Source: Oscillospiraceae bacterium (lineage in GTDB: Bacteria > Bacillota > Clostridia > Oscillospirales > Ruminococcaceae). Taken from it: a DNA stretch of 52,956 nucleotides. Below are positions 32,713 through 40,405 of the stretch, piece after piece; position 1 is the first letter of the stretch; each line of letters opens with the position of its first letter. Below the pieces are notes generated by a model. The model saw nothing but the letters and a program-made list of their open reading frames with translations. It had not been told where the DNA came from and did not search any database. Made by a program: the position numbers and the translations under genes. The stretch lies in assembly GCA_017462785.1 (NCBI GenBank), contig JAFTQJ010000024.1, forward strand, positions 1-52,956. Direction: 5' to 3'.

Positions 32713-35007
32713 TCAACTCTGTTGAGTTGCATTTGCTTCATTCTGTGCTTCACGGAGTGAACGCACTTCCTTCTCAAGCTGCTTGACCTGCCGCATGAGA
32801 ATATCGTATGCGGACGGCTGTGCAGATTTTTCAGCTTCCAGTGCTTCCTTCAGCCATGCAAGGCTGCGGTCACGCTCTCTGGCGATGATCTCATAAACAC
32901 GATCATAGTCGATCTGCGGACGGAAGAATTCCTCCTTTGCTGTCATGATCTCACCCGGACGGTAAACCAGCCGATCCATCAGACCGAGCAGACCAAAAAG
33001 CGACAGGAATCTCGGAATGCCACGCTGCTGGTTGGCGATGCAGATGAACGGCTTGCGGAAGAGAATTGCAAAGCAGGAACCGTGGAAGGAGTCCGTCACC
33101 ACAAAATCCGCATTCTGATAGTACTGCATCATATCTTCGAGCGTCACATCATCCTGAATATTCGGCAGTCCAAGCTTCTGTGCATTATCCTTATGCATCC
33201 ACGGTACGCCGTTGAGGGTGTTCACCATATCCAGTCCCAGCAGATCGGCTGTTTTCTGGATGGCATTCCGCTTACCCTCCGTGGGATCGAGAATATAGGT
33301 CATCAGGTAGGGTTTCTCGGGCAGCCTGCGTTCAGAGGCGGCTGCGAGAGCATCATAATGCTTCGGATCACAGAGGAAAATGGGGTCAAGTACGAATTCC
33401 GCATCAATGCCGAAGCGTTTCTTCGCAATCTCCACACCCTGATCCTCACGCAGAGAAACTGCATCAATACGGCCTGCATGGAACGCACATTTTGCTCTTC
33501 CCTCCTCCGGTGCAAAGAAATCATCCTTGCCGAAGGAGCCTGCGTAAACGATCTTTTTCTTGTCATCCCTTGCAAAATCAAGGAAATAATAGGTGCCGAA
33601 CTGCTCACAGCGTGTCCATGTCCACATCTGGTCGGAGCCGAGCATGAAAGTATTGCAAAGGTCATTGAGCTGCATGGTGTCAGTAATATCAAACACTTCG
33701 CTGACTGCGTAATCATGCCGCCTTGCAAAGCTTCTGGCATAGTTGTCACGGCGTTCAATATCATTTTCCTTGATCTTCGGCTTGTCGATCATCAGAACAC
33801 TGTACCCCAGCTCCTCCAGTACTGTGTGGAGAGCATAATAGGTCAGTGTTGTGCCATAATTCGGGAAATACCATGCACCGATCAGACCGATGTCATAACG
33901 TCCGTCAAGTGCCATTTCTACCGCCTCCTCAATGGTATGCTTTTGCAGCAGCTGGAAAAACGCATCCCTGCGGGGGTGTGCCGCTGCCGGCCTGTGCAGG
34001 TGTGCCTGCTTTTCAAGTGCTGCCTGCAAGGGCATCCGCTTGATCTTGCGGCACTTGTCAAACAATTCTCCGAGAAGCTTTTCGCCCTTCGGATGATTGA
34101 CAAGCACAAGCGATGTACCTCTTGTATCATTCATATAGGGATCAAGCTTGGAAATCCCCCAGAAATCCCCGATCGTCACATCGCCCTGACGGGATCTGAC
34201 AGTGAACTGACAGCCGGTGCAGGAGGGACGGATCATGAGGTTTTTCAGGTATGCTTTCAGGTAGGGATCCGCATCACCACGGTGGTATTCTCTGCCGTTT
34301 TCCAGCTTTGCAGAAACAGCCGTTGTCCAGCCGAACACTTTTTTATCACGGAAGGTCAGCTCTTTGACACGGCTGCCCTTCAATGCGGACAGCTCATCAA
34401 GGTATTTTGCAAACACTGCCGGTGATGCAATGCCATGACAGATCAGGTCGGCAAGAATGAGGTTCGGATAGTCTTTTTTCAGGTACATCCGCAGACCTGC
34501 AACGTGACAGGGACAGCCCGTGAAGAGCAGGGGCTTGTCGGGATGCTTTGTCAGGAATTGTTTTGTCTGCCGATAGATGTCGCCCATCCGGCTCTGTGTA
34601 TACTTGGAATGACGGAGCTTCGGGAGATCTGCGGCATCAGTAATGAGAATATGCTCTGCTTCGAGCGTATCGGAATACGCACAGCCGACCACAGCACCGC
34701 CCTGATCGAGCACATGCTGTGCCATCAGTCCGAACATACCGCCGGAGGAGCTGTCCTCACGGATGGTGTTGTCCGCCATCATCGCATAGCAGAGAGGTTC
34801 TTCGGTGTTGCCGCTTGCGGGGGACTCACAGGCTGCACAGGCAGTCCGGCACAGACCGCAGTCCGTACATTTTGCATTGTCCACCGCAGGATAGGGAAAG
34901 CCCTCACTGTCCGGCTGCATGGTGATCGCAGAAGCCGGACAGATATTGCTGCACACGCTGCATCCGGTGCAGCGGAACTTGGTTACATTTGCAATGGAAT
35001 TGGTCAT
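32713..35007 (-). CDS. Ferredoxin - FrhB - polysaccharide pyruvyl transferase fusion, copy A
   Basis: 764 residues in three parts. Residues 1-60 hold two [4Fe-4S] motifs (CTGCSVCSNICP and CTDCGLCRTAC). Residues ~75-360 are an FrhB/coenzyme F420 hydrogenase-beta type flavoprotein domain with SSSGGMFG, FTGCPCHVAGL, LICHGIAS and CTGCQF..GDVTIGDFWG. Residues ~370-700 are a polysaccharide pyruvyl transferase (CsaB/WcaK-like) domain with GAWYFPNYGTTLTYYAL, GSDQMW, SLREDQG and TDSFHGSCFAILFRKPF. A C-terminal helical tail follows. By family, it combines electron transfer with pyruvate-ketal or related glycan modification; the real reaction of such fusions is not established. The start at 35007 has AAGGAGG 6 bases upstream. 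Paralogue at 40406-42757. Confidence 0.85.
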   Translation of the reverse strand: MTNSIANVTKFRCTGCSVCSNICPASAITMQPDSEGFPYPAVDNAKCTDCGLCRTACAACESPASGNTEEPLCYAMMADNTIREDSSSGGMFGLMAQHVLDQGGAVVGCAYSDTLEAEHILITDAADLPKLRHSKYTQSRMGDIYRQTKQFLTKHPDKPLLFTGCPCHVAGLRMYLKKDYPNLILADLICHGIASPAVFAKYLDELSALKGSRVKELTFRDKKVFGWTTAVSAKLENGREYHRGDADPYLKAYLKNLMIRPSCTGCQFTVRSRQGDVTIGDFWGISKLDPYMNDTRGTSLVLVNHPKGEKLLGELFDKCRKIKRMPLQAALEKQAHLHRPAAAHPRRDAFFQLLQKHTIEEAVEMALDGRYDIGLIGAWYFPNYGTTLTYYALHTVLEELGYSVLMIDKPKIKENDIERRDNYARSFARRHDYAVSEVFDITDTMQLNDLCNTFMLGSDQMWTWTRCEQFGTYYFLDFARDDKKKIVYAGSFGKDDFFAPEEGRAKCAFHAGRIDAVSLREDQGVEIAKKRFGIDAEFVLDPIFLCDPKHYDALAAASERRLPEKPYLMTYILDPTEGKRNAIQKTADLLGLDMVNTLNGVPWMHKDNAQKLGLPNIQDDVTLEDMMQYYQNADFVVTDSFHGSCFAILFRKPFICIANQQRGIPRFLSLFGLLGLMDRLVYRPGEIMTAKEEFFRPQIDYDRVYEIIARERDRSLAWLKEALEAEKSAQPSAYDILMRQVKQLEKEVRSLREAQNEANATQQS

Positions 35008-35027
35008 GAATGCCTCCTTAGAATGCA

Positions 35028-38000
35028 TCAGCGGCGGAGCAGCTGCTTGATCTTGCGAATGGGGGCAGTCAGTGCCATACCCAGACGATGGGAGAAAGCG
35101 GCTCTGGTCGCATCAAGGGATGCAATGTACATATCACGTTCGTTTCGTGCATCGTCACGTTCACGGGTCAGATCCTGAATCCGCACTTCCTTTTCGTGAA
35201 TCAGGGCATCAATGGAACCGCTTGTGCTGACGCTGGAAGCCGCTGCAGCAAGATGTCCGGAATAGAGCTGGTCGATCGAAGCAATGACTGTTTCCGGTGA
35301 AAAGCCGGTGCTTTTCAGGATTTCAAAATCCAGACAGCCGCATGCTGCAAGATAGTAAATGAAGGTGCTGCTGCTGCCATTGCGAATGGCTTCAGCGGCA
35401 ATGGGAGTGAATTCAGTGAACAGCCGATCCGCCGTGATCCGGTGGAGCTTGGCATACCCATGTTCAGCGGAGAACCGGAGATTATCACGCAGTCCGCTGA
35501 GAAGTCCCTCCACCTTCTCCGGTGTCCAGTCAATGGGCTGGTAGCAGGCACGATAGCCGTAGGTCTGCATGGGAACCGCATAGAACTTTCCGGCATGGTG
35601 CATTGCCTGCACAAAGAACGGAGGATCCTGAAAACGCTTATAATCAGGGAATTTCAGCTCATGCTTGCCGATGAACTCCCTGCGGTAGAGGAAACGGTGG
35701 AAACCGTAGTCGAACTGATAATCACTGAAATGTACAAAGCCTTCTTTTTCAAAGGTATACTTTCCGTAAATGCCGCTGAATTCTTCCTGCACGACACCGC
35801 TTTCATTCATCACGAAGCTGCCGCCGCAGATCTCTGCTTTATGGGCAGAAGCGGCGATGTACATCTGACGGAGCACATCACGGTCGGGGTAATAATCGTC
35901 GGGATCCATGAATGCGATATATTCGCCCTTAGCGTGAGCAATACCGGCATTTCTTGCCGCACCGACACCGCTGTTCTTCTGATTGACGATCTTCAGTCGG
36001 TTATCATTTCGCCAGAAATCCACCAGCAGCGGAAGGGAATCATCGGTGGAGCCGTCATTGACAGCGATGATCTCCAGCTCGGAAAGACTCTGCTGGGATA
36101 CGCTTTCCAGACACTGCACCAGATAGGGAGCTTTATTGTACACCGGAATGATGACGGAGATCTTCGGATGCATCACCGGCTGTTTTTCACGATAGAATGT
36201 CTTGTAATAGCCAAGCTTCACATGTGCAGAGGCTTCCTCTGCCTCTGCGAGGAGCTGTTCGGCTTCACGCTTCTTTGCCTCTGCTTCCTGCTGCGTACTG
36301 AGGAACTGCATCAGCATGGACTGCTCACCGCAGACCGCATTCTGTAAGAGCTGCAGGACAAAATGTTCCGGATAGCGTACTTCCGTGCTGCCCTTCTGGA
36401 GGAGCTGCTGGTCAATGCAGCTCTGTGCAGTCAGGAGCTTCTGCACGATCGCAGGATGTCCGGCATTGCAGAAAGGCTCGATCTGCGGTCTGAACAGAAG
36501 ATTCAGACGGCGGACAGTCAGCTCGTGGAGCTTTGCATACTGCTGCTCTGCGGAAAAACGGAGGTCATCCGTCAAGCCGTCGATCAGGGCTTCCACCTGT
36601 ACTGCCCCAAGCTGCTTGGACTCGCTCCAGCGATAGCAGTAGGTCACCTGCTTCACTGCATAAAAAGTGCCTGCTGCATGCATGGCACGGATGAAGAAGG
36701 GCGGATCCTGAAAACGGATCAGTGGCGGAAATTCTATATGGTTGGACTGGAGCAGCTCACGGTCATAGATGAAACGGTGGTAGCCATAGTCAAACTGATA
36801 ATCGGCATATCTGACCAGTCCCTCTTTATGGAAAGTATAATCCTTCAGTGTACCGCCGAATTCAGTATGCATCACACCATCCTGATCAACATTGGAGAAT
36901 GAACCGCCGCAGATCTTGACGTTGTGAGCTTCTGCTTTCTCGTAAAGCATTTTCAGGGTATTGTGACGGGGATACCAGTCATCGGGATCCATAAAGCAGA
37001 TGTATTTGCCCCGTGCATAACGCATGGCATGATTTCTGGCAGGGCCTGCACCCTGATTTTCCTGTGTGTACACACGGTAACGCTTGTCACGGGCTTCGTA
37101 TTCACGCAGAAGTTCAAGCGTGTTGTCCGTGGAGCCGTCATTCATTGCAATGACCTCAAAATCATAGAGATTCTGACTCATGATACTGTCAAAGCATTTC
37201 CGCAGATAGGGGGCTGTATTATAGGCAGGAACAATGATGGAGATCTTCGGGTGATCGGTGATCTCAGCAGAGGGAGTTACCGGAACGAACTGGTCATCCT
37301 TGTTCTCTGCATAGAAGCGTTCGGGATCATGGAGGATCTGCTCCAGACGCATACGCTGCTTTTCATCAAAGAGGCTGCGGTCGATCTCACCGGCTGCATC
37401 CGCTTTCTGGAAATCCTTTGTGAACTGTGCAAGAAACTCCCGTTTCAGCTCAGGGGCAATGCGGCGGAATGTGAAATAATAGCTGCCGAACTGCTTGAAG
37501 CGGTATACGGGGATGAAGCTCCTGCGAAGCTCCGGATCCTTGTTCAGGAAATTCTCCTCGGTGAGCTGGTACTCAGTCACGATCGCCATAGCCTTGCCTC
37601 TGTTATTGATGGAAGAGCCGGGATTATCGCCACGATACATGTAGAAGGGACGATTGACGAACATGATCCGCTGTGCACGGCTGAACACACGCACCCAGAA
37701 GCCGTTGTCCTGATAGGAGGCTCCGGGAGTTTCGTTATGACGGATGCCGTGGCGGTTGATGAAATCCATGTTGTAGATACCGCTCCAGTTATTGACAGTG
37801 AAGCGGTACACCTCAGGATGTTCCGCAGGATTCAGAACCTTGTTATATGCTTCCTGATTGCCCAGCGTAATGGAATTGTAGCTTTGCAGCATGGTTCGGT
37901 TCTGGTTATAGAAGCGGTAAAAGTCCGCCTTGACAAAATCCAGCTCATTCTCCTTAGCGGTCTTGTACAGGATCTCGTACATATCTGCAAGGATGAAGTC

Positions 38001-38282
38001 ATCGGACTCGACAATGGAGAAATACTCGCCCTTTGCCGCATCCATGCCAACATTCATGGTATGACCGTAGCCGGAATTCGGCTTGTCAATCACAATGACA
38101 CGGGAATCCTTCTTTTCATATTCCCTCAGTATCTCCAGTGAATTGTCCGTGGAGCCGTCATTGACACAGATGATCTCAATTTCCTTGAGTGTCTGCCCGA
38201 TCAGACTGTCCAGACATTCCGGCAGGTAGGCTGCAACATTGCAGACCGGTACCACTACGGATATTTTAATCCGGCTTTCCAT
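35028..38282 (-). CDS. Triple GT2 glycosyltransferase
   Basis: 1084 residues with three GT-A family 2 domains in series. Domain 1 starts at ~6 (ISVVVPVCNVAAYLPECLDSL, NDGSTDNS, ESDDF). Domain 2 starts at ~350 (ISIIVPAYNTAPYLRKCFDSI, NDGSTDNT, MDPDDWYP). Domain 3 starts at ~710 (ISVIIPVYNKAPYLVQCLESV, NDGSTDDS, MDPDDYYP). Domains 2 and 3 share a specific tail (CGGSF, EGxVxxxDYQFDYGxHRFxY, FQDPPFF.AMH.AG.FYAV), so they arose by internal duplication. The C-terminal ~40 residues form a short coiled segment and a basic end. Likely adds successive sugars of the repeat unit. The start ATG has AAAGGA 12 bases upstream, a rather long spacing. It lies 107 bases behind the ABC ATPase gene in the operon. 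Confidence 0.88.
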   Translation of the reverse strand: MESRIKISVVVPVCNVAAYLPECLDSLIGQTLKEIEIICVNDGSTDNSLEILREYEKKDSRVIVIDKPNSGYGHTMNVGMDAAKGEYFSIVESDDFILADMYEILYKTAKENELDFVKADFYRFYNQNRTMLQSYNSITLGNQEAYNKVLNPAEHPEVYRFTVNNWSGIYNMDFINRHGIRHNETPGASYQDNGFWVRVFSRAQRIMFVNRPFYMYRGDNPGSSINNRGKAMAIVTEYQLTEENFLNKDPELRRSFIPVYRFKQFGSYYFTFRRIAPELKREFLAQFTKDFQKADAAGEIDRSLFDEKQRMRLEQILHDPERFYAENKDDQFVPVTPSAEITDHPKISIIVPAYNTAPYLRKCFDSIMSQNLYDFEVIAMNDGSTDNTLELLREYEARDKRYRVYTQENQGAGPARNHAMRYARGKYICFMDPDDWYPRHNTLKMLYEKAEAHNVKICGGSFSNVDQDGVMHTEFGGTLKDYTFHKEGLVRYADYQFDYGYHRFIYDRELLQSNHIEFPPLIRFQDPPFFIRAMHAAGTFYAVKQVTYCYRWSESKQLGAVQVEALIDGLTDDLRFSAEQQYAKLHELTVRRLNLLFRPQIEPFCNAGHPAIVQKLLTAQSCIDQQLLQKGSTEVRYPEHFVLQLLQNAVCGEQSMLMQFLSTQQEAEAKKREAEQLLAEAEEASAHVKLGYYKTFYREKQPVMHPKISVIIPVYNKAPYLVQCLESVSQQSLSELEIIAVNDGSTDDSLPLLVDFWRNDNRLKIVNQKNSGVGAARNAGIAHAKGEYIAFMDPDDYYPDRDVLRQMYIAASAHKAEICGGSFVMNESGVVQEEFSGIYGKYTFEKEGFVHFSDYQFDYGFHRFLYRREFIGKHELKFPDYKRFQDPPFFVQAMHHAGKFYAVPMQTYGYRACYQPIDWTPEKVEGLLSGLRDNLRFSAEHGYAKLHRITADRLFTEFTPIAAEAIRNGSSSTFIYYLAACGCLDFEILKSTGFSPETVIASIDQLYSGHLAAAASSVSTSGSIDALIHEKEVRIQDLTRERDDARNERDMYIASLDATRAAFSHRLGMALTAPIRKIKQLLRR

Positions 38283-38389
38283 AATGTTTTCTTTTCCTTT
38301 CTATATATTTGTGGGAATGACTGAAAACCAGCGTTCCGGCAAGATGGTGAATCTGCTGTTCCTGCCTTGGTAAGGTATTCAGCTTCCTC

Positions 38390-39589
38390 TTATGAGCTTT
38401 GATAACTGCCGTCCATCAGCTCCTGCACTGTGTAATGCGGTACATTGGTCATATTGCGTAATTTTTTTCTGATGGTCGCCGCATTGTACAGATCTGCGAT
38501 CAGAAACATCCTTGTTTCCGGATAGGAAGGTGATCTGCGTGGAACGATCTTGATCTCGTTCTGCTTGCTGCGGTTGCTGTCCTCCACAATGTAATCCACA
38601 CTGATCCCTGCCTCACGCAGCCATTCCCTGACTGCCTGATAAACAACATTTTCGCCGTAAACAGCGATATGTGTGATCTCTCGCTCCTTGAAATAGCGGA
38701 GGAAATTCTGTTTGCATTCCGGTTCGGAGAGCATGCGGAGGAAGAGATTGGAAATCGTTGCATAATACGCAACGCTGGAATCCTCCTGATGCTGTTTGTC
38801 CGCTGCGGTCAGGGGGGCAAGGCTCGGCTTTGCATTGCGGTCAGCATTGCGGACACGCAGATAGCGTTCGTATTTTGCACAAAGCTCACGCACCTCGTCA
38901 CCCGTCTGGGCGAAGGCAACCTGTTTGCCGTGGTCAAGCCAGAGGATCTTATTGCAGAGCCTCCTGATCTGTGCCAGAGAATGTGACACAAAAATAGTCG
39001 TTGCACCGCCACGGATGATCTCCATCATCTTTTCTTCACTTTTCTTGCGGAACGCACCGTCACCAACGGAAAGCACCTCATCAAGAATGAGGATGTCGGG
39101 GTTGACCAGACAGCTGATGGAAAATGCCAGTCTGGATTTCATTCCGGAAGAAAGCTGCTTGAAACGGCGGTTCTGGAATTCGGTCAGCTCGGCAAATTCG
39201 AGAATCTCATCGACCTTGGAGTCGAGGAATTCCTGTGTATAGCCCAGCAGTGCACCACGCATGTAGATGTTTTCACGAAGATTCAGCTCACCGTCAAAGC
39301 CCGTGCCAAGTTCCAGAAGAGCAACGACTCTGCCGTCCGCAGCGATCGTTCCCTTCTGCGGAGGGAGAATGCCGGCGATGGATTTGAGGATGGTGGATTT
39401 TCCGGCACCGTTTGTACCGATGATGCCGAGAAAATCGCCCTTTTCAATGCGGAAGGAAACGTCCTCGACCGCCCAGTATTCATTCTTGTCCAGATCTCCC
39501 TTGATTTTATGGATGACCCAGTCCTTCAGACCGATGTTCTGAATTTCTCCTGAAATATAGCGGATGGATACATTTTTTGCTTCTACCAT
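38390..39589 (-). CDS. Polysaccharide ABC exporter ATPase (Wzt/TagH-like) with Rossmann-like C-terminal extension
   Basis: 399 residues. The NBD (1-~240) has Walker A GTNGAGKST, the export-family motif LLELGTGFDGELNLRENIYMRG, signature LSSGMKSRLAFS, Walker B ILILDEVLSVGD and H-loop VSHSL. This is the Wzt/TagH/RfbE subfamily that exports lipid-linked glycans or teichoic acids. The extension from ~290 contains ITHIAVYGENVVYQAVREWL and VDYIVEDSNRS, which reads like a Rossmann-type nucleotide or sugar-binding module rather than the usual Wzt carbohydrate-binding beta sandwich. The start ATG has GGAGGGTGG upstream, and the permease ends 13 bases before it. The extension may recognise the glycan or its donor; this is inference. 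Confidence 0.9.
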   Translation of the reverse strand: MVEAKNVSIRYISGEIQNIGLKDWVIHKIKGDLDKNEYWAVEDVSFRIEKGDFLGIIGTNGAGKSTILKSIAGILPPQKGTIAADGRVVALLELGTGFDGELNLRENIYMRGALLGYTQEFLDSKVDEILEFAELTEFQNRRFKQLSSGMKSRLAFSISCLVNPDILILDEVLSVGDGAFRKKSEEKMMEIIRGGATTIFVSHSLAQIRRLCNKILWLDHGKQVAFAQTGDEVRELCAKYERYLRVRNADRNAKPSLAPLTAADKQHQEDSSVAYYATISNLFLRMLSEPECKQNFLRYFKEREITHIAVYGENVVYQAVREWLREAGISVDYIVEDSNRSKQNEIKIVPRRSPSYPETRMFLIADLYNAATIRKKLRNMTNVPHYTVQELMDGSYQSS

Positions 39590-39602
39590 TGCTCCACCCT
39601 CC

Positions 39603-40382
39603 TTACAGATAATAGATAAATTTCTTATTGTTCAGCTTGTAGGTAATGCAGCCTGCGAGGAAGAATACTGCTGCATATCCGATACAGATCAGGTGATCTG
39701 TCAGTGATGGGATCGTACCGTCAATGATGATGCTTCTGAAATACACAATGTAGTCATACAGCGGATTGATCTTGAGCAAATCACGGTACTGCTCCGGAAG
39801 AATGCTGACCTGCCAGAAGATCGCACTCAGATAATTGAGCAGACGGCAGAAGATATTGTACAGATACTGTGTATCTTTGAAAAACACATACATGGTGGAG
39901 AGGATCATGCTCACGCCAAGATTGAACAGAATCAGACAGCCAAGCGGTATGAGCAGGAACACAAACTTCCATGTGAAAGCGATGTCATCAAGCACCATAA
40001 AAACAATGAGAATCAGGAATGTGATCCCGAAATCCACAAGACAGGCAACATTTTTGGACAGAACAAAGAACCATTTCGGCACATTGATCTTGGTAATGAT
40101 ACCGGAATTGGAAAGAATGGCAGTCATGCCGCCGTGTGTTGCGAAGGAAAACATGCCGTACACCAGCACACCTGTGAGAAGATAAATGGTATAATGCGGT
40201 GTGTCCCTGCCGAAAAGATTTCTGAAGATCAGCATCATGATGGCAAATTCACACAGGGGATTCAGGGCACTCCAAAGGAGTCCGAGGGTGGTTTTCTTAT
40301 ATTTCTGACGGAAATCCCGTTTGACAAGCTGTGTAAACAAATAGCGGCTCTGTATCAGGGTTTTAATCAATCTCTTTCCCAT
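39603..40382 (-). CDS. Polysaccharide ABC exporter permease (Wzm/TagG-like)
   Basis: 259 residues with about six membrane helices, the normal size for ABC-2 polysaccharide permeases. The amphipathic start (LFTQLVKRDFRQKYKKTTLGLLWSALNPL) is the characteristic coupling segment of Wzm/TagG. It pairs with the ATPase 13 bases downstream. The ATG at 40382 has AAAGG directly adjoining it, which is too close for good initiation. A TTG at codon 5 (40370) is better spaced, so the true start is uncertain by four codons. Exports a completed or growing lipid-linked glycan across the membrane. Confidence 0.9.
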   Translation of the reverse strand: MGKRLIKTLIQSRYLFTQLVKRDFRQKYKKTTLGLLWSALNPLCEFAIMMLIFRNLFGRDTPHYTIYLLTGVLVYGMFSFATHGGMTAILSNSGIITKINVPKWFFVLSKNVACLVDFGITFLILIVFMVLDDIAFTWKFVFLLIPLGCLILFNLGVSMILSTMYVFFKDTQYLYNIFCRLLNYLSAIFWQVSILPEQYRDLLKINPLYDYIVYFRSIIIDGTIPSLTDHLICIGYAAVFFLAGCITYKLNNKKFIYYL

Positions 40383-40405
40383 CCTTTCTTGCGATGATTT
40401 GTCCG

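Noticed and set aside
33082-34425. 447-codon plus-strand open frame
   Set aside because: Opposite the ferredoxin-FrhB-pyruvyltransferase gene; no recognisable features.
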